The notes beneath the pieces are model-generated. The model was not told where the DNA came from. It searched no databases and saw only the letters and a list, made by a program, of their open reading frames with translations. A stretch of DNA of 64,000 nt, from assembly GCA_963820095.1 (NCBI GenBank), contig CAWFZA010000008.1:488068-552067 (forward strand). Reading direction: 5' to 3'. Shown in pieces: positions 1-9,973 of this stretch (its first letter is position 1; the number at the start of each line of letters is the position of its first letter). Made by a program: the position numbers and the translations under genes. This DNA comes from Roseiarcus sp963820095. GTDB taxonomy: Bacteria; Pseudomonadota; Alphaproteobacteria; Rhizobiales; Beijerinckiaceae.

Positions 1-1
1 C

Positions 2-500
2 GCCGTCTTCGCCGCCGGCCGGACCGGCAAGGGCTGCGTGATCGACTGTTCGATCATCGATATCGCGGCAAGCCTCGGCGGCATTGCGCTTGCGGCTCGG
101 GCGGCGGGAATGCTGGACGCGCCAAGCCCATTCCACGACTCGCCGTTCTACGACGTCTACGCCTGCGCCGATGGACGACACGTCTCCGTCGGCGCGCTCG
201 AACCGCAATTCTACGCAGTGTTGCTTGATAAGCTTGGCCTTGCGGACGTCGACCCGAAGGCGCAATACGACCGTGCCGCTTGGCCGGCGCTGAAAGCGCG
301 GTTGGGGGCGCTGTTCATGAGCGAGACGAGCGCGCATTGGCGCGCGCTGCTCGAGGGCAGCGACGCCTGCTTCGCCCCGATGCTGACCCTCGCCGAGGCC
401 GCGGCCCATCCGCATATGAAGGCTCGCGGACTTCTACAAGAATGGCGCCGAGGGTGAACTTGAACCTACCGCAGCGCCGCGCTTCCTGCCGCTCGAATGA
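2..500 (+). CDS. CoA-transferase family III (CaiB/BaiF type), C-terminal part
   Basis: This is the 3' end of a gene that begins before the window. The reading frame is open from base 2 and resembles the C-terminal half of family III acyl-CoA transferases and alpha-methylacyl-CoA racemases. Features seen are a segment rich in small residues after GKGC, then the stretch DAPSPFHDSPFYDVYACADG and the late motif AAHPHMKARG that precedes the family's final strand. The frame breaks near base 428. Reading on one frame over gives DFYKNG...PTAAPRFLPLE and a stop at 498-500, which is the normal family ending, so I place the true 3' end there. The short repeat cgcgg at the break suggests two missing bases. 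Substrate cannot be told from this fragment. Confidence 0.8.
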
Positions 501-541
501 GGCGAGTTGCGCCCCGATAGAGAAAGAACGAAAACCTGACG

Positions 542-1588
542 ATGCTAAATCGCGCGACGCCCGAACTGCTTGAGTTTCCCAACCCCGATCCGCCGAAGCC
601 AGGCGAGACGATCGAGGTTCGTCCGGGCGTCTTCTGGGCGCGCTTTCCCCTTCCGTTTCGGCTCGATCACGTCAACATCTATCTGATCGAAGATGGCGAC
701 GGGCTCGCTGTCGTCGACGCGGGAATCGACGACGCGCAATCGCGCGCGGCCTGGGAGGCCCTGCTTGCCGGGCCGCTTCGCGGTCGCAGGCTGACCCGGG
801 TCATCGCCACCCACTTTCATCCGGACCATGTAGGGCTCGCCGGATGGCTGTGCGAGCGCTTCGGACTGCAGCTTGCGATGAGCGAAGCGGAATATCTGAT
901 CGCGCTCAACATTCGTCTCGACCCGCAGGGGCTGAGATCGGAGCCGTATCGCAGCTTCTATCGCTCGCATGGGCTGACCGAGGAAAGCACCGAGCTCCTG
1001 CTAGGCAACGGACTGCAGTATCTGAGGATGGTCTCGCCGCCGCCGAAGACGTTTCTGCGCCTCATCGCAGAGGAGCGGATCAGAATTGGCGGCCGTGAAT
1101 TCGAGGTGATGACCGGCGCCGGCCATTCGCCTGAGCAGGTGATGCTGTACTCGAGAGCTGACAATTTCGTCCTGATCGGCGATCAGGTGCTGGCGAAGAT
1201 CTCCCCCAATGTCAGCGTCGAAGCGATGGACCCGGAGGGGAATCCGCTCGGCGCCTATCTGCGCTCACTCGAAAGGCTGAAGTCGACGCTGCCGGAAGAC
1301 GTGCTGGTTCTGCCAGGGCACAGGTTGCCGTTCGTTGGCCTGCACGAGCGAGCCGACGAGCTCATCGCCCACCACGAGGCGCGCTGCATGGCCATTCTCG
1401 AGGCCTGCAAGGCCGGCCCGCAGACGGTCGGCGAGCTGGTGCCGGTCATTTTCGGCCGCAATATCGACGATCCGCACCAGCTCACGTTTGCCTTCAGCGA
1501 GGCGCTGGCGCATGTGAACATCCTGGTGCGCAGCGGACGGCTGCGCATCGCCAAGGCCGCCCACGGCCTGGCGCTCGAGGCGGCGTGA
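542..1588 (+). CDS. MBL-fold metallo-hydrolase (glyoxalase II/beta-lactamase-like)
   Basis: The 348-residue protein belongs to the metallo-beta-lactamase superfamily. The zinc-binding signature THFHPDHVG lies near residue 87, the later metal histidine is in GAGHSPEQ, the bridging aspartate in LIGDQVL, and the last histidine in LPGHRLPF. A C-terminal helical segment of about 80 residues resembles the winged-helix tail (BLACT_WH) found in LACTB2-like and acyl-CoA-linked hydrolases. It starts 41 bases after the CoA-transferase on the same strand, so the two may be cotranscribed, and thioester or lactone hydrolysis in an acyl-CoA pathway is a reasonable inference. The substrate is unknown. No frame breaks. 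Confidence 0.85.
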   Translation: MLNRATPELLEFPNPDPPKPGETIEVRPGVFWARFPLPFRLDHVNIYLIEDGDGLAVVDAGIDDAQSRAAWEALLAGPLRGRRLTRVIATHFHPDHVGLAGWLCERFGLQLAMSEAEYLIALNIRLDPQGLRSEPYRSFYRSHGLTEESTELLLGNGLQYLRMVSPPPKTFLRLIAEERIRIGGREFEVMTGAGHSPEQVMLYSRADNFVLIGDQVLAKISPNVSVEAMDPEGNPLGAYLRSLERLKSTLPEDVLVLPGHRLPFVGLHERADELIAHHEARCMAILEACKAGPQTVGELVPVIFGRNIDDPHQLTFAFSEALAHVNILVRSGRLRIAKAAHGLALEAA

Positions 1589-1634
1589 ATTGGGATATGT
1601 CGTCCCGTGCATGCGCTATGCTATAAGAGCGGCC

Positions 1635-1865
1635 ATGATCAATGCATTGAAGGACCTGCTTCCGCGCATCGACGCTTGGCCCTCGGAGGATCAGGAAGCC
1701 CTCGTGGAGGCCGCACGTGGAATCGAAGCGGAGCGAACGGGCGTCTACCAGGCGACGGCCGAGGAACTGGCGGCGATCGACCGTGAACTCGACGATGTTC
1801 GCGGCGGGCGTTTGGCTGCGGTTGAAGCGGTGGCCGAGGTGCGGGCGAAATTCCGCGGCGGATGA
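1635..1865 (+). CDS. Type II antitoxin-like small protein (RelB/ParD-like partner of a ParE/RelE toxin)
   Basis: I use the ATG at 1635 (MINALKDLLPRID), giving 76 residues; an upstream in-frame start at 1590 adds a segment that does not look conserved. The sequence WPSEDQEALVEAARGIEAE followed by YQATAEELAAIDRELDDVRGG matches a common Rhizobiales antitoxin family that precedes RelE/ParE toxins. Its stop overlaps a following ATG (ATGA at 1862-1865), the usual coupling in such modules. The partner that should follow is broken (next entry). Function as an antitoxin is by family resemblance only. Confidence 0.65.
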   Translation: MINALKDLLPRIDAWPSEDQEALVEAARGIEAERTGVYQATAEELAAIDRELDDVRGGRLAAVEAVAEVRAKFRGG

Positions 1866-1969
1866 TCGTTCGCTGGACGGCCGGAGCGCTCGCTGACCGC
1901 AGACAGCGCCTCCATCTTCCGGCGATCTTGATCGCTTCCGCGACGCCTCGCGCTTCAAGCTGCGGCTAG
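1862..1969 (+). pseudogene. Remnant of a ParE/RelE-type toxin
   Basis: The frame starting at the coupled ATG reads MIVRWTAGALADR, which resembles the first strand and helix of ParE/RelE toxins, but it stops after 35 residues. Shortly downstream another frame reads GDLDRFRDASRFKLRLA, which resembles the middle of such toxins before it too ends. Full-length toxins have 90-110 residues, so this copy is frameshifted and cut short, and the opposite-strand gene ending at 1955 overlaps it. The assignment rests on a short N-terminal match and the neighbouring antitoxin. Confidence 0.35.
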
Positions 1970-2185
1970 CACCGCCTTTCTGATGGTTTCCGGCAGCTCG
2001 ATCAGGCGGAACAACGCCTTGGGATAAAGATAGTCGTCGCCCGATTCATCGATGATCCGCAACAGTCCGCGTTGTTCGGCGTCGTCATCTCGAAGCGCGA
2101 CGTAGATCTTTCGTTTCTCGAGCGACGCTGGGTAGCCATCGTTGTCGATACAGACGACCAGTTGTCTCGCTCGCGGTTTCGGCAT
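1955..2185 (-). CDS. Hypothetical protein, 76 aa
   Basis: Not recognised. A basic start (MPKPRARQ) leads into a beta-rich core (LVVCIDNDGYPASLEKRKIYVAL) and an acidic stretch (RDDDAEQRG, DESGDDYLYPK), then a helix ending VLAAA. No signal peptide or membrane segment. It lies 14 bases downstream of another small gene on the same strand, so the pair is probably cotranscribed. Confidence 0.5.
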   Translation of the reverse strand: MPKPRARQLVVCIDNDGYPASLEKRKIYVALRDDDAEQRGLLRIIDESGDDYLYPKALFRLIELPETIRKAVLAAA

Positions 2186-2199
2186 GGCTTCGTGCTTCT

Positions 2200-2430
2200 T
2201 CAGAGCAGGTGCTTGATCTTGAATTCTTTGCGTCCGATTCCGGCAGCCTCGTACCAGTGTATCTCAGCGACATGAACTGAACCATCAGAAAGCCGAACGC
2301 GAGCGACGCCTTTGCGCTTGCGCCAGCGACCCCGTCCGTAAACACGCTTCAGGCGCGCGACCTCACGGATCGCCGAGCCTGCGGCGAAAGTTTCGACCCT
2401 GGATATTTCGCCCAGAATCTCGAATCCCAT
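2200..2430 (-). CDS. Hypothetical protein, 76 aa
   Basis: Not recognised. The protein is very basic in its middle (RLKRVYGRGRWRKRKGVARVRL) and then reads SDGSVHVAEIHWYEA, ending KEFKIKHLL. The pattern of short strands suggests a small beta-rich domain, possibly nucleic-acid binding from its charge. It is the first gene of a two-gene unit with the 76-residue protein downstream, near the broken toxin-antitoxin locus; any functional link is speculation. Confidence 0.5.
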   Translation of the reverse strand: MGFEILGEISRVETFAAGSAIREVARLKRVYGRGRWRKRKGVARVRLSDGSVHVAEIHWYEAAGIGRKEFKIKHLL

Positions 2431-2500
2431 CCGTTGCTCGTGTCAAGAGCCCGTCACACGGTCAACCTCGCACGTGCCCTCAGGGTATGGCGATCCTCCC

Positions 2501-3523
2501 TCAAAAGCCCGCCAGCACCACCTTGCCGATCGCGCGGCCGGACTTGAGGAACTTCATCGCGCGCATGAGATTGGCCGCGTCGATGCGTCCGTAGTTCTCC
2601 CGCATGGTCGAGCGAACGCGGCCCGAATCGACGAGATCGGCGACCTCGTTCAGGAGCCTGTGCTGCGCCTCGATGTCGGCCGGTCTGAAACAAGGGCCGG
2701 GTGAACATCAGCTCAAAGTGAATGGACACGCTCTTCGGCCTGAAGACGAAAAGATCGGCCGCTTCGGCGTTGATGAGCGCGATGCGCCCCTGCGGCGCGA
2801 TCAATTCGGCGAGGTCGGCGATGAGGCCGCCCATCGGCGCCGTCGCGAAGATGAAAGCGGGACCGCCGCCAATACCGAGCGCCGCGACCTGCGGCGCGAG
2901 CGGCTTCTTGTGGTCGACGACATGATGGGCGCCCATGTCCTTCGCCCATTGCACGGTCTCGGGTCGCGACGCGGTCGCGATGATCGTAAGATCGGTCAGT
3001 TGCCGCGCCAATTGGATGGCGATAGAGCCGACCCCGCCGGCGCCGCCGAGGATCAGGATCGCGCGCGCCGCGCCGGGGACGGGCTTCGCGACATCGAGCC
3101 TGTCGAACATCGCCTCCCAGGCGGTGATCGCGGTCAGGGGCAAAGCGGCAGCGGCGGCGAAATCGAGCGTGCGCGGCTTGCGCCCGACGATCCGTTCGTC
3201 GACGAGATGGAATTCCATGTTCGCGCCCTGACGTCCGACGCTGCCGGCGTAGAACACTTCGTCGCCGGGCTTGAAAAGGCGCGCGTCGGATCCGACCTCG
3301 GCGACCACTCCCGCCGCGTCGTAGCCGACCACTTTGATTTCGTCGGTGTCGGCGGAGCGCCGCCCGGCCCCCCGCCGCTCGCGACTTTGTAGTCGACCGG
3401 ATTGACCGAGACGGCGCGCACCTCGACCAGAAGATCGCGACCTTCCGGCTTGGGCCGGGGAATGTCGAACGCCTCGAGATGATCGAGCTCCGGGCTCGCC
3501 TTGCGATATCCGATCGCCCGCAT
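2501..3523 (-). CDS. Zinc-type alcohol dehydrogenase-like / quinone reductase-like oxidoreductase
   Basis: A medium-chain dehydrogenase of about 340 residues once two frame breaks are bridged. The N-terminus MRAIGYRKASPELDHLEAF leads into the GroES-like fold (VRAVSVNPVDYKV, then VVGYDAAGVVAEVG). The nucleotide-binding loop reads LILGGAGGVGSIAIQLAR, and the tail restored in a third frame ends RAMKFLKSGRAIGKVVLAGF. This matches the NADPH-dependent quinone reductase branch, which lacks the zinc ligands of true alcohol dehydrogenases. One break sits in a six-C run at about 3366-3371; the other, near 2689, is repaired by dropping one base. Substrate unknown. Confidence 0.8.
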
Positions 3524-3586
3524 TTTCGTGTCGCTCCCAGCTCGTCCGCCGACTGAGCCTAACCCTCGTCAACGCTCTTGGCGAGA

Positions 3587-3826
3587 CGGTGTCCTGGCTC
3601 AGGACATATGAGGCGATCGGTCGGATGGATGCATTGATTGCTTGGCGGAGCGGGGCGCGAAAGAAATTTCAAGTCAAGGATGCGCGCCAAGCGCGCACCG
3701 CCTTCGGCGGCGGCCTTCAGGCCGTCCTTGAGTTGAAATTTCTTTCGCGCAAAATCGCCTCCAAGCACTCAATGATCGGGATTCGCCTGGCGGCGGGCCC
3801 TCTCACATCTGTCTGAACCAGGACAG
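3587..3826. repeat. Long imperfect inverted repeat (about 240 bases)
   Basis: Two arms of roughly 100 bases face each other around a short GC-rich centre. The outer parts share gtcctgg(c/t)tcag, the middles share cattga(t/g)tgcttgg, and the inner parts share gcgcgaaagaaatttcaa followed by tcaagga, at about 3655-3690 and its complement at about 3720-3754. The centre (ccgccttcggcggcggcc) is itself palindromic. The element fills the 341-base gap between the dehydrogenase start and the end of the methyltransferase gene, and no gene is recognised in it. It could be a non-autonomous mobile element or a strong RNA hairpin. Confidence 0.7.
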
Positions 3827-3864
3827 ACGGGCTGCGACCTGGTCGCTTCGGCTCCGCCTTTCGT

Positions 3865-5012
3865 TCAGGGCCAGAATCTCCGGCTCGCCAGGCTCGCGCC
3901 CTCGGTGAGCGCGGCGAGCTTCGCCCAGACGATGTCCGGGTCGACCGCGGCCTGACCGACCCAGGTGCCATAGCCGCAATCGCTTCCGGCGATGACGTTT
4001 TCGCGGCCGACGAGCCTGGCGTAATTGGAAATCCGGTTCGCGATCACTTCAGGGTGTTCGATGAAATTCGACTTCGAATTCGATCACGCCCGGAATGAGC
4101 ACCTTGCCCTCGGGCAGCTTCACCTTTTCGAACACCGCGAATTCATGCGCGTGGCGAGGGTTCGCAGCTTCCAGGGACAACATCGCGGGTCGCGCCATGA
4201 GCACGATGTCGACGATGTCGGCCAAAGGAACGTCGCAATGGTGCGGTCCTTCGTAATTGCCCCAGCAGAGGTGCATCCGCATCCGGTCGGCGGGAATGTT
4301 TTGCAACGCGCCGTTCAGCGCCTCGACATGTTCCGCGGCGCGCTTGCGAAACTCGCCAAGTTCAAGATTGGCGTACTGGATATGACGGCCCATCGCGAGG
4401 TCCGGGCAGTCGACCTGGAGATCGAAACCGGCAGCGACGATCGCCTCGTATTCCGGCTTCATCGCGGCTGCGATCGCCGCGAGATACGCGCCTTGGCTCG
4501 AATAATGGTCGTTGTGGAAGAAGAGGGATATGACGCCCGGCGACGCGGCGGTCATGAATGGGCGCTCAGCCGGCGTCATCCCCGACAGCCGCCCTCAGAT
4601 TGTCGGTATCGCGGCGCACGCCGTCCGGGTCGGCGACGGCGATCGGACCGTTGCACGCCGAAGTCTTTCTGCGCGCCCGTCCGGGATCGCCGAAAACGCG
4701 CTTCGCCATATTGGGGAAGTCGGCGAGGTCCTGATAGACGAACGTGTTTCCCAAGCCTCCGAATCCGGACAGGCGATCCTTGATGTAGGTCGCGTAGCTC
4801 GGCTTTGACATTTCGCCGTCGTTGACCACGTCGACGCCCGCCTTGCGCTGCTTGGCGACGACCTCCTTGACCGCCGTTCGCGTCCGCTCGTGCAAGGCCG
4901 CGATGTCGACCTCTTTGCCCTCTTCCTTGCTGTACATCATTTGAACGAGGTCGTCCGGCCGCGGCAGACTTCCGGTATGCGTGGTCAGAAAGCGATCGAC
5001 GCTGAATGGCAC
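3865..5012 (-). CDS. Cobalamin-independent methionine synthase-like methyltransferase (MetE C-terminal domain type)
   Basis: About 380 residues after two frame breaks are bridged. The start (GTG at 5012) gives VDRFLTTHTGSLPRPDDL, the standard opening of the short UROD/MetE-like group. Later come FMTAASPGVISLFF, the zinc-site region HLCWGNYEGPHH with its His-x-Cys, and the tail NVIAGSDCGYGTW with the last cysteine ligand. Proteins of this kind move methyl or alkyl groups between thiols, and several are linked to epoxide or aromatic degradation rather than to methionine synthesis. The breaks lie at about 4078 (inside gaattc) and 4581 (a four-G run); removing one base at each restores the family sequence. 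Confidence 0.8.
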
Positions 5013-5107
5013 CTTGGATCACCTTGGTTCATTTGAGCGATTACGGGAAGCTCGACGCATACGTGCAGGGCGTTGTCGCACGAGGCGAGTTCCGTCTCGC
5101 GCCGCCA

Positions 5108-5326
5108 CTAAGCCTCGTTCAGCCCCGCGCCGCGCTCGCCAAGAAAGGCGGCGCCTTTGGCGGTGAGCTGATAGGCCGATCCTGGATGGTCGCCTGCCGG
5201 CTGCGCGTAGCCCGCTAGGAGCAGCCGCGCGAGGTCGCTCTTCTGTTCGGGAGTGGCCTCGGAATCGTCATGCTCCTCGATGGCGCAGAGCAGCGCGATT
5301 TGCGAGTCCGTCAGTTCGTCCGACAT
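5108..5326 (-). CDS. Hypothetical protein, 72 aa, winged-helix-like
   Basis: Not firmly recognised. The layout MSDELTDSQIALLCAIEEHDD, then QKSDLARLLLAGYAQ and YQLTAKGAAFLGERGAG, resembles a small winged helix in which a helical core is followed by a wing and the phrase LTAKG common in MarR/PadR-like or DUF-type DNA-binding proteins. No partner domain. It lies between the methyltransferase and putA on the same strand and might be a local regulator; that is inference. Confidence 0.5.
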   Translation of the reverse strand: MSDELTDSQIALLCAIEEHDDSEATPEQKSDLARLLLAGYAQPAGDHPGSAYQLTAKGAAFLGERGAGLNEA

Positions 5327-5356
5327 TCCGGCGCCTCCGTTTCTGTTTCGCCTATC

Positions 5357-8300
5357 CTATCCGATTGTCATCAGACTCGCATTGCCGCCTGCTGCGGCCG
5401 TGTTGGTGGCGGTTGCGCATTCCTCGACCAGGTCGGCAAGATCATAGTCCTCGCCGGCGGCGAGACGGGCGCTGGACAGGGCCTGGAGCCGGACGATCGG
5501 TCCGGCGCGACGGGCGAGCTTGTGCATGGCCTGTTTGGTCGCCGCTTGGTCGCCTTCGAGTAGGGCGAAGGCGAGGTCCGGCGCGCTCAGTGGATCTTTG
5601 ACGTGTGAGATCCGGGGGGCGAGATCTGCCGGCAATCCCGAAAGAGCGCGCCCGGCGAGCGCGGCGCTGACCACCGCGTCATTGCCGGTCGCCAGGATGG
5701 CCCCGATCTGAATGAGGAGAGCGCTTTCGCTCGTTGCGATCGCCGCCACCCGGCCGCGCCGCCGGAGCGTATAGATATTGCGCTCGCCGACCGGGCCTTT
5801 CAGCTCGGCCCGTGCGCCGAGAGGGGAGCGGGCCATCAATCCGATGCACCGCTCGGCCTCCACGGCCCGCCCGTGGGCGCCGAGCCAGTCGCTGTAGATG
5901 CGGATGCCGGCAATAGCCGCGTCGCCGCCCTCCACGCCGTCTAGCGCGCTCGGCGCGGGCTCGGCGGTGAGGCGCGAAAGATAGAGCGGGCCGCCAGCCT
6001 TCGGCCCCGTGCCCGAAAGCCTCGAGCCGCCGAACGGCTGCACGCCGACCGTCGCGCCGATGATGTTGCGATTGACATAGATGTTGCCGGCCTCGACACG
6101 CTCGACGACGCGCGCGATCGTCTCATCGATCCGGGTATGCAGGCCGAAGGTCAGACCGTAGCCGGTGGCGTTGATGTCGTCGATCAACTTGTCGAGCGCA
6201 TCGCGCTTGTAGCGCAGCACATGCAGCACCGGCCCGAACACCTCGCGCTCGACGTCCGCCACCTTGCTCACCTCGATCAGCGTTGGAGCGACAAATGTGC
6301 CGCGCGCGGCGCGTCGCCGAGCGGAGTCTGGGTGACTCTATGGCCGCGACGCGACATGGTCTCGATGTAGGCCGTAATCGCGTCGCGCGCTTCCGCAGTG
6401 ATCACCGGGCCGACATCGACCGAGAGCTTGCGCGGATCGCCGACTTCAAGCTCGGCCATGGCGCCTCTCAGCATCTTGAGCATGCGGTCGGCGACATCGT
6501 CCTGCAGGCAGAGGATGCGCAAAGCCGAGCAGCGCTGGCCGGCGGAATCGAAGGCGGACGCGAGGGCGTCGACGACGACCTGCTCGGCGAGCGCCGAGGA
6601 ATCGACGACCATCGCATTGAGGCCGCCGGTCTCGGCGATGAGAGGCAGCGGCGCCCCGCGCCGCGTGAGGCGGCCCGCAAGCTCCTTTTCAATGAGCCGC
6701 GCGACCGGCGTCGAGCCGGTGAAGACGACCCCCTGGACGCGCGGGTCGGCGACCAAAGCCGCGCCGACTTCGCCCGCGCCCGGCATGAGCTGCAGCACAT
6801 CGCGCGGGACGCCAGCTTCGTGCAGCGCGCGCAAAGCTTCGGCGGCGATCAGCGGCGTCTCCTCGGCAGGCTTGGCGATGACCGAATTGCCGGCCGCGAG
6901 GGCGGCGGCGACCTGACCGGTGAAGATCGCGAGCGGAAAGTTCCACGGGCTGATGCAGACAACGAGGCCGAGCGGGGCAGGGGAGCCGGGAAAGAACGTG
7001 CGCGCCGCCTCGTGCGCGTAGTAGCGCAGGAAATCGGCCGCCTCGCGCACTTCGCCGACCGCATTGGCGTAGGATTTGCCCGCCTCGCGCACGATGAGGC
7101 CGACCAGCAAATCGCTGCGCGCCTCGATGAGGTCGGCGGCGCGGCGCAGCATCGCCGCGCGCTCGGAGGGCGGAATGGCGGCAAACGCAAGGGCTGCGCG
7201 GTCGCCGACTTCGATCGCTGCGGCGATTTCATCAGCACGCGCGTGACGAGTGAAGCCGATGACGTCGCCCAGATTCGCGGGGTTCAAGACCGGCTCGCCC
7301 GCTTCGTCCTCCGCGGCGCCGGGCGGGAAAGCGCGCCATGTCCGCTTGGCGCTTGCATCCAGTCCATTGGCGAGCTTGGCCAAGCGTCCTTCGTCGGAGA
7401 AATCGAGTCCGCGCGAATTGACGCGATCGGGCGCATAGAGATCGCGCGGCGCCGAGATCTTGTCGTGCGGCGCCCCGAGCGGCTGGATCGAGCGTGCGAC
7501 CTCGGCCGGATCGGCGACGAGGTCGTCGATCGCCACGCTCGAGTTCGCGATGCGGTTCACGAACGAGGTGTTGGCGCCGTTCTCGAGCAGCCGGCGAACG
7601 AGATACGCGAGCAGGGTCTCGTGCGAGCCGACCGGCGCGTAGACCCGGCATGGCCGATTGAGCTTCCCGCGGCCGACCACCTCCTCGTACAAAGGTTCGC
7701 CCATGCCGTGCAGGCACTGGAATTCGTATTGGCCGCGATAGAAATCGGCGCCGGCGAAGACGAGCACGGACGCAAGCGTCTGGGCATTGTGAGTAGCGAA
7801 TTGCGGATAGACCGCGTCCGGCGCCGCGAGCAGTTTGCGCGCTGAGGCGAGATAGCTCACGTCGGTGTAGATCTTGCGTGTGAACACGGGAAACCCGTCG
7901 AGGCCGTCGACCTGCGCGCGCTTGATCTCCGAATCCCAATAGGCGCCCTTGACCAGCCGGATCATCAGGCGCCGGCCCGAGCGGCGAGCAAGGTCGATCA
8001 GCCAGTCGACCACCGCCGAGCACCGTTTGCCATAGGCCTGGATGACGAAGCCGAGCCCGTTCCAACCTTTAAGGTCCGGGTCGAGGGACAGCGCCTCCAG
8101 GATATCGAGCGAGAGATCGAGCCGATCGGCTTCCTCGGCGTCGATGTTGAAGCCGATGTCATGAGCTTTGGAGAGCGCCGCCAGCCTTTTCACGCGTGGC
8201 AGCAATTCCTTCATCACGCGAGCGCGCTTGATTCGCTGATAGCGCGGATGGAGCGCGGAAAGCTTGATCGAGATTCCCGGCCCTTCATAGATGCCGCGGC

Positions 8301-9024
8301 GATCCGAAGCGCGCCCGATGGCGTGGACGGCGCGCTCGTATTCGTCGAGATAGCGCGCCGCGTCCTCAGCCGTCGTCGCCGCTTCGCCCAGCATGTCGTA
8401 CGAGAAGGTGAAGCCGCGGGCCTCGCGCTCGCGGCTGTTTGCGAGCGCCTCCTCGATCGTGCGGCCGGTCACGAACTGCTCGCCCATGAGCCGCATGGCG
8501 ACGTCGACGCCGGCGCGAATGATCGGCTCGCCGCTGCGGGCGATGAGGCGGGTCAGCGCCGCCGACAGGCTCTGCTCGCTGGTCGTGGTCACGAGCCGGC
8601 CAGTCAGCACCAAGCCCCAGGTGGCGGCGTTGACGAACAGCGACGGGCTCCTGCCGACATGCGCCCGCCAGTCGCCGGGCGAGAGCTTGTCGCGGATCAG
8701 CGCGTCGCGCGTCGCGGCGTCAGGAATGCGCAACAGCGCCTCGGCGAGGCACATGAGGGCCACGCCCTCCTGGCTCGACAGCGAATATTCGTGGATCAGG
8801 CCCTCGACGCCGCTCGAGCGCGTCTTCGCCCGAAGCTTGGCGACGAGTTCAAAGGCGAGCGACCGGATGCGGTTCGCTTCTTCCGCGTTTGCGGTCGCGA
8901 GCTCAATGAGCGGCGGCACGCATTGAGGCTCGGGCGACCGGTAGGCTGCGGTGATCGCGCCCCTCAGGGGCGTTTGCGGAAGGACCTCGGAGCGGAACGC
9001 GGCGAAGGGATTTGCGGCTGTCAT
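5357..9024 (-). CDS. putA: Bifunctional proline dehydrogenase / L-glutamate-gamma-semialdehyde dehydrogenase
   Basis: A protein of about 1,220 residues that oxidises proline to glutamate in two steps, feeding electrons to the respiratory chain through FAD in the first. The N-terminal alpha region and TIM-barrel proline dehydrogenase include GPGISIKLSALHPRY, RLVKGAYWD and YPQFATHNA. The aldehyde dehydrogenase half follows with CISPWNFPLAIFTGQ, VFTGSTPVARLIE and the catalytic cysteine in SAGQRCSALR. No ribbon-helix-helix domain precedes MTAANPF, so this PutA probably does not repress its own gene. I prefer ATG 9024; a GTG lies 12 bases upstream. One frame break near 6303 in a cgcgcgcggc repeat splits the C-terminal quarter; the following frame restores GTFVAPTLIEVSKV. 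Confidence 0.92.
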
Positions 9025-9203
9025 CTCAATTCCCACGAGGCCAATCCTGACGTCGCGCGCGACGATATTGGGCCGCCGGCCGATCTTATTCTCGCGAAGG
9101 GCGTTTTGCCTATGTCGTAAAATGGCGGCCGCCGCATTCGCGCTTCCTGGCGGCGACGACTAGATAGCTAAGCGAGAGTGGATAGAAAGCGAGGAATGGG
9201 CCC

Positions 9204-9745
9204 ATGCGCTTGATCGGCTTTGCCGGATGGAGCGGAGCGGGCAAGACGACGCTCATCGTGAAGCTCATCCCCGAGCTCAACCGCCGGGGCTTGAGCGTCT
9301 CGACGATCAAGCACGCCCACCACAATTTCGACCTCGACCAGCCGGGCAAGGATTCTACGAGCATCGCGCCGCCGGCGCGGAGGAGGTGCTGGTCGCTTCC
9401 GCCAACCGGGTCGCGCTCATGAGGGAATTGCGCGGAGCGCCCGAGCCGTCGCTGCCCGAGCTTTTGCGCCTGCTCAAGCCCGTCGATCTTGTCCTGATCG
9501 AGGGCTTCAAACGCGATCCTCTGCCGAAGATCGAAATCTTTCGCGCGGCGAACGGCAAACCTCCGATGCACCCCAACGACCCGCGCATCGTCGCGCTGAT
9601 CAGCGACGCCGCCGAGCCATCCGTCCGTCTGCCGCAGGCCTCGATCGACGACGTCGCCGCCGCGGCGGACCTGGTGCTCGCGCACGCCGCAGCCGCTCGC
9701 AACGGTTCTCACTGCGTTCTAGCTCCCAGCCATCCCTCGTGCTGA
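9204..9745 (+). CDS. mobB: Molybdopterin-guanine dinucleotide biosynthesis adaptor protein MobB
   Basis: A P-loop GTPase-like protein involved in molybdenum cofactor maturation. The start MRLIGFAGWSGAGKTTLIVKLIPEL contains the Walker A motif, followed by VSTIKHAHHNFDLDQPGKDS, a MobB hallmark, and later VDLVLIEGFKRDPLPKIEIFR. A frame break lies at about 9354: adding one C in gattctac restores DSYEHRAAGAEEVLVAS, as expected in MobB. The last dozen residues differ from typical MobB endings and run into a repeat, so the exact 3' end is less sure. No mobA is nearby. It is divergent from putA. Confidence 0.85.
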
Positions 9746-9866
9746 GGAGCGGCGCCGTGAGGCGGCGCGTCTCGAAGCACGTTCCAGAGCGCGTAACCCC
9801 GCCGCCTCTGGATCATCCTTCGAGACGCCGTGCTTCGCACGGCCCTCAGGATGAGGTTGGCGGAGG
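9725..9866. repeat. Palindromic intergenic repeat
   Basis: Two blocks resemble inverted, partly overlapping copies of a common alphaproteobacterial intergenic repeat. One is catccctcgtgctgaggagcg...gcgtctcgaagcacg; the other is catccttcgagacgccgtgcttcgcacgg...cctcaggatgagg. The shared core is the pairing between gcgtctcgaa and ttcgagacgc, with ctcaggatgagg-like ends. It follows mobB and may act as a transcription end or bound site. Recognition is from general familiarity with this repeat class, not from a search. Confidence 0.6.
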
Positions 9867-9973
9867 GCTAACCGATGGGTTGCACCGAGTTTAATCGGCC
9901 GTCGTAGCCGCCGAATTTTCGCCGTTTTGCATGACCCGTTCGACGATGCGACAATGCCGTCGCCCGACGGAGC

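Noticed and set aside
6283..7845. A 520-codon open frame on the plus strand opposite putA
   Set aside because: It is a by-product of GC-rich codon use in putA; its product is rich in Arg, Asp and Gly with no domain, while the minus strand matches PutA throughout.
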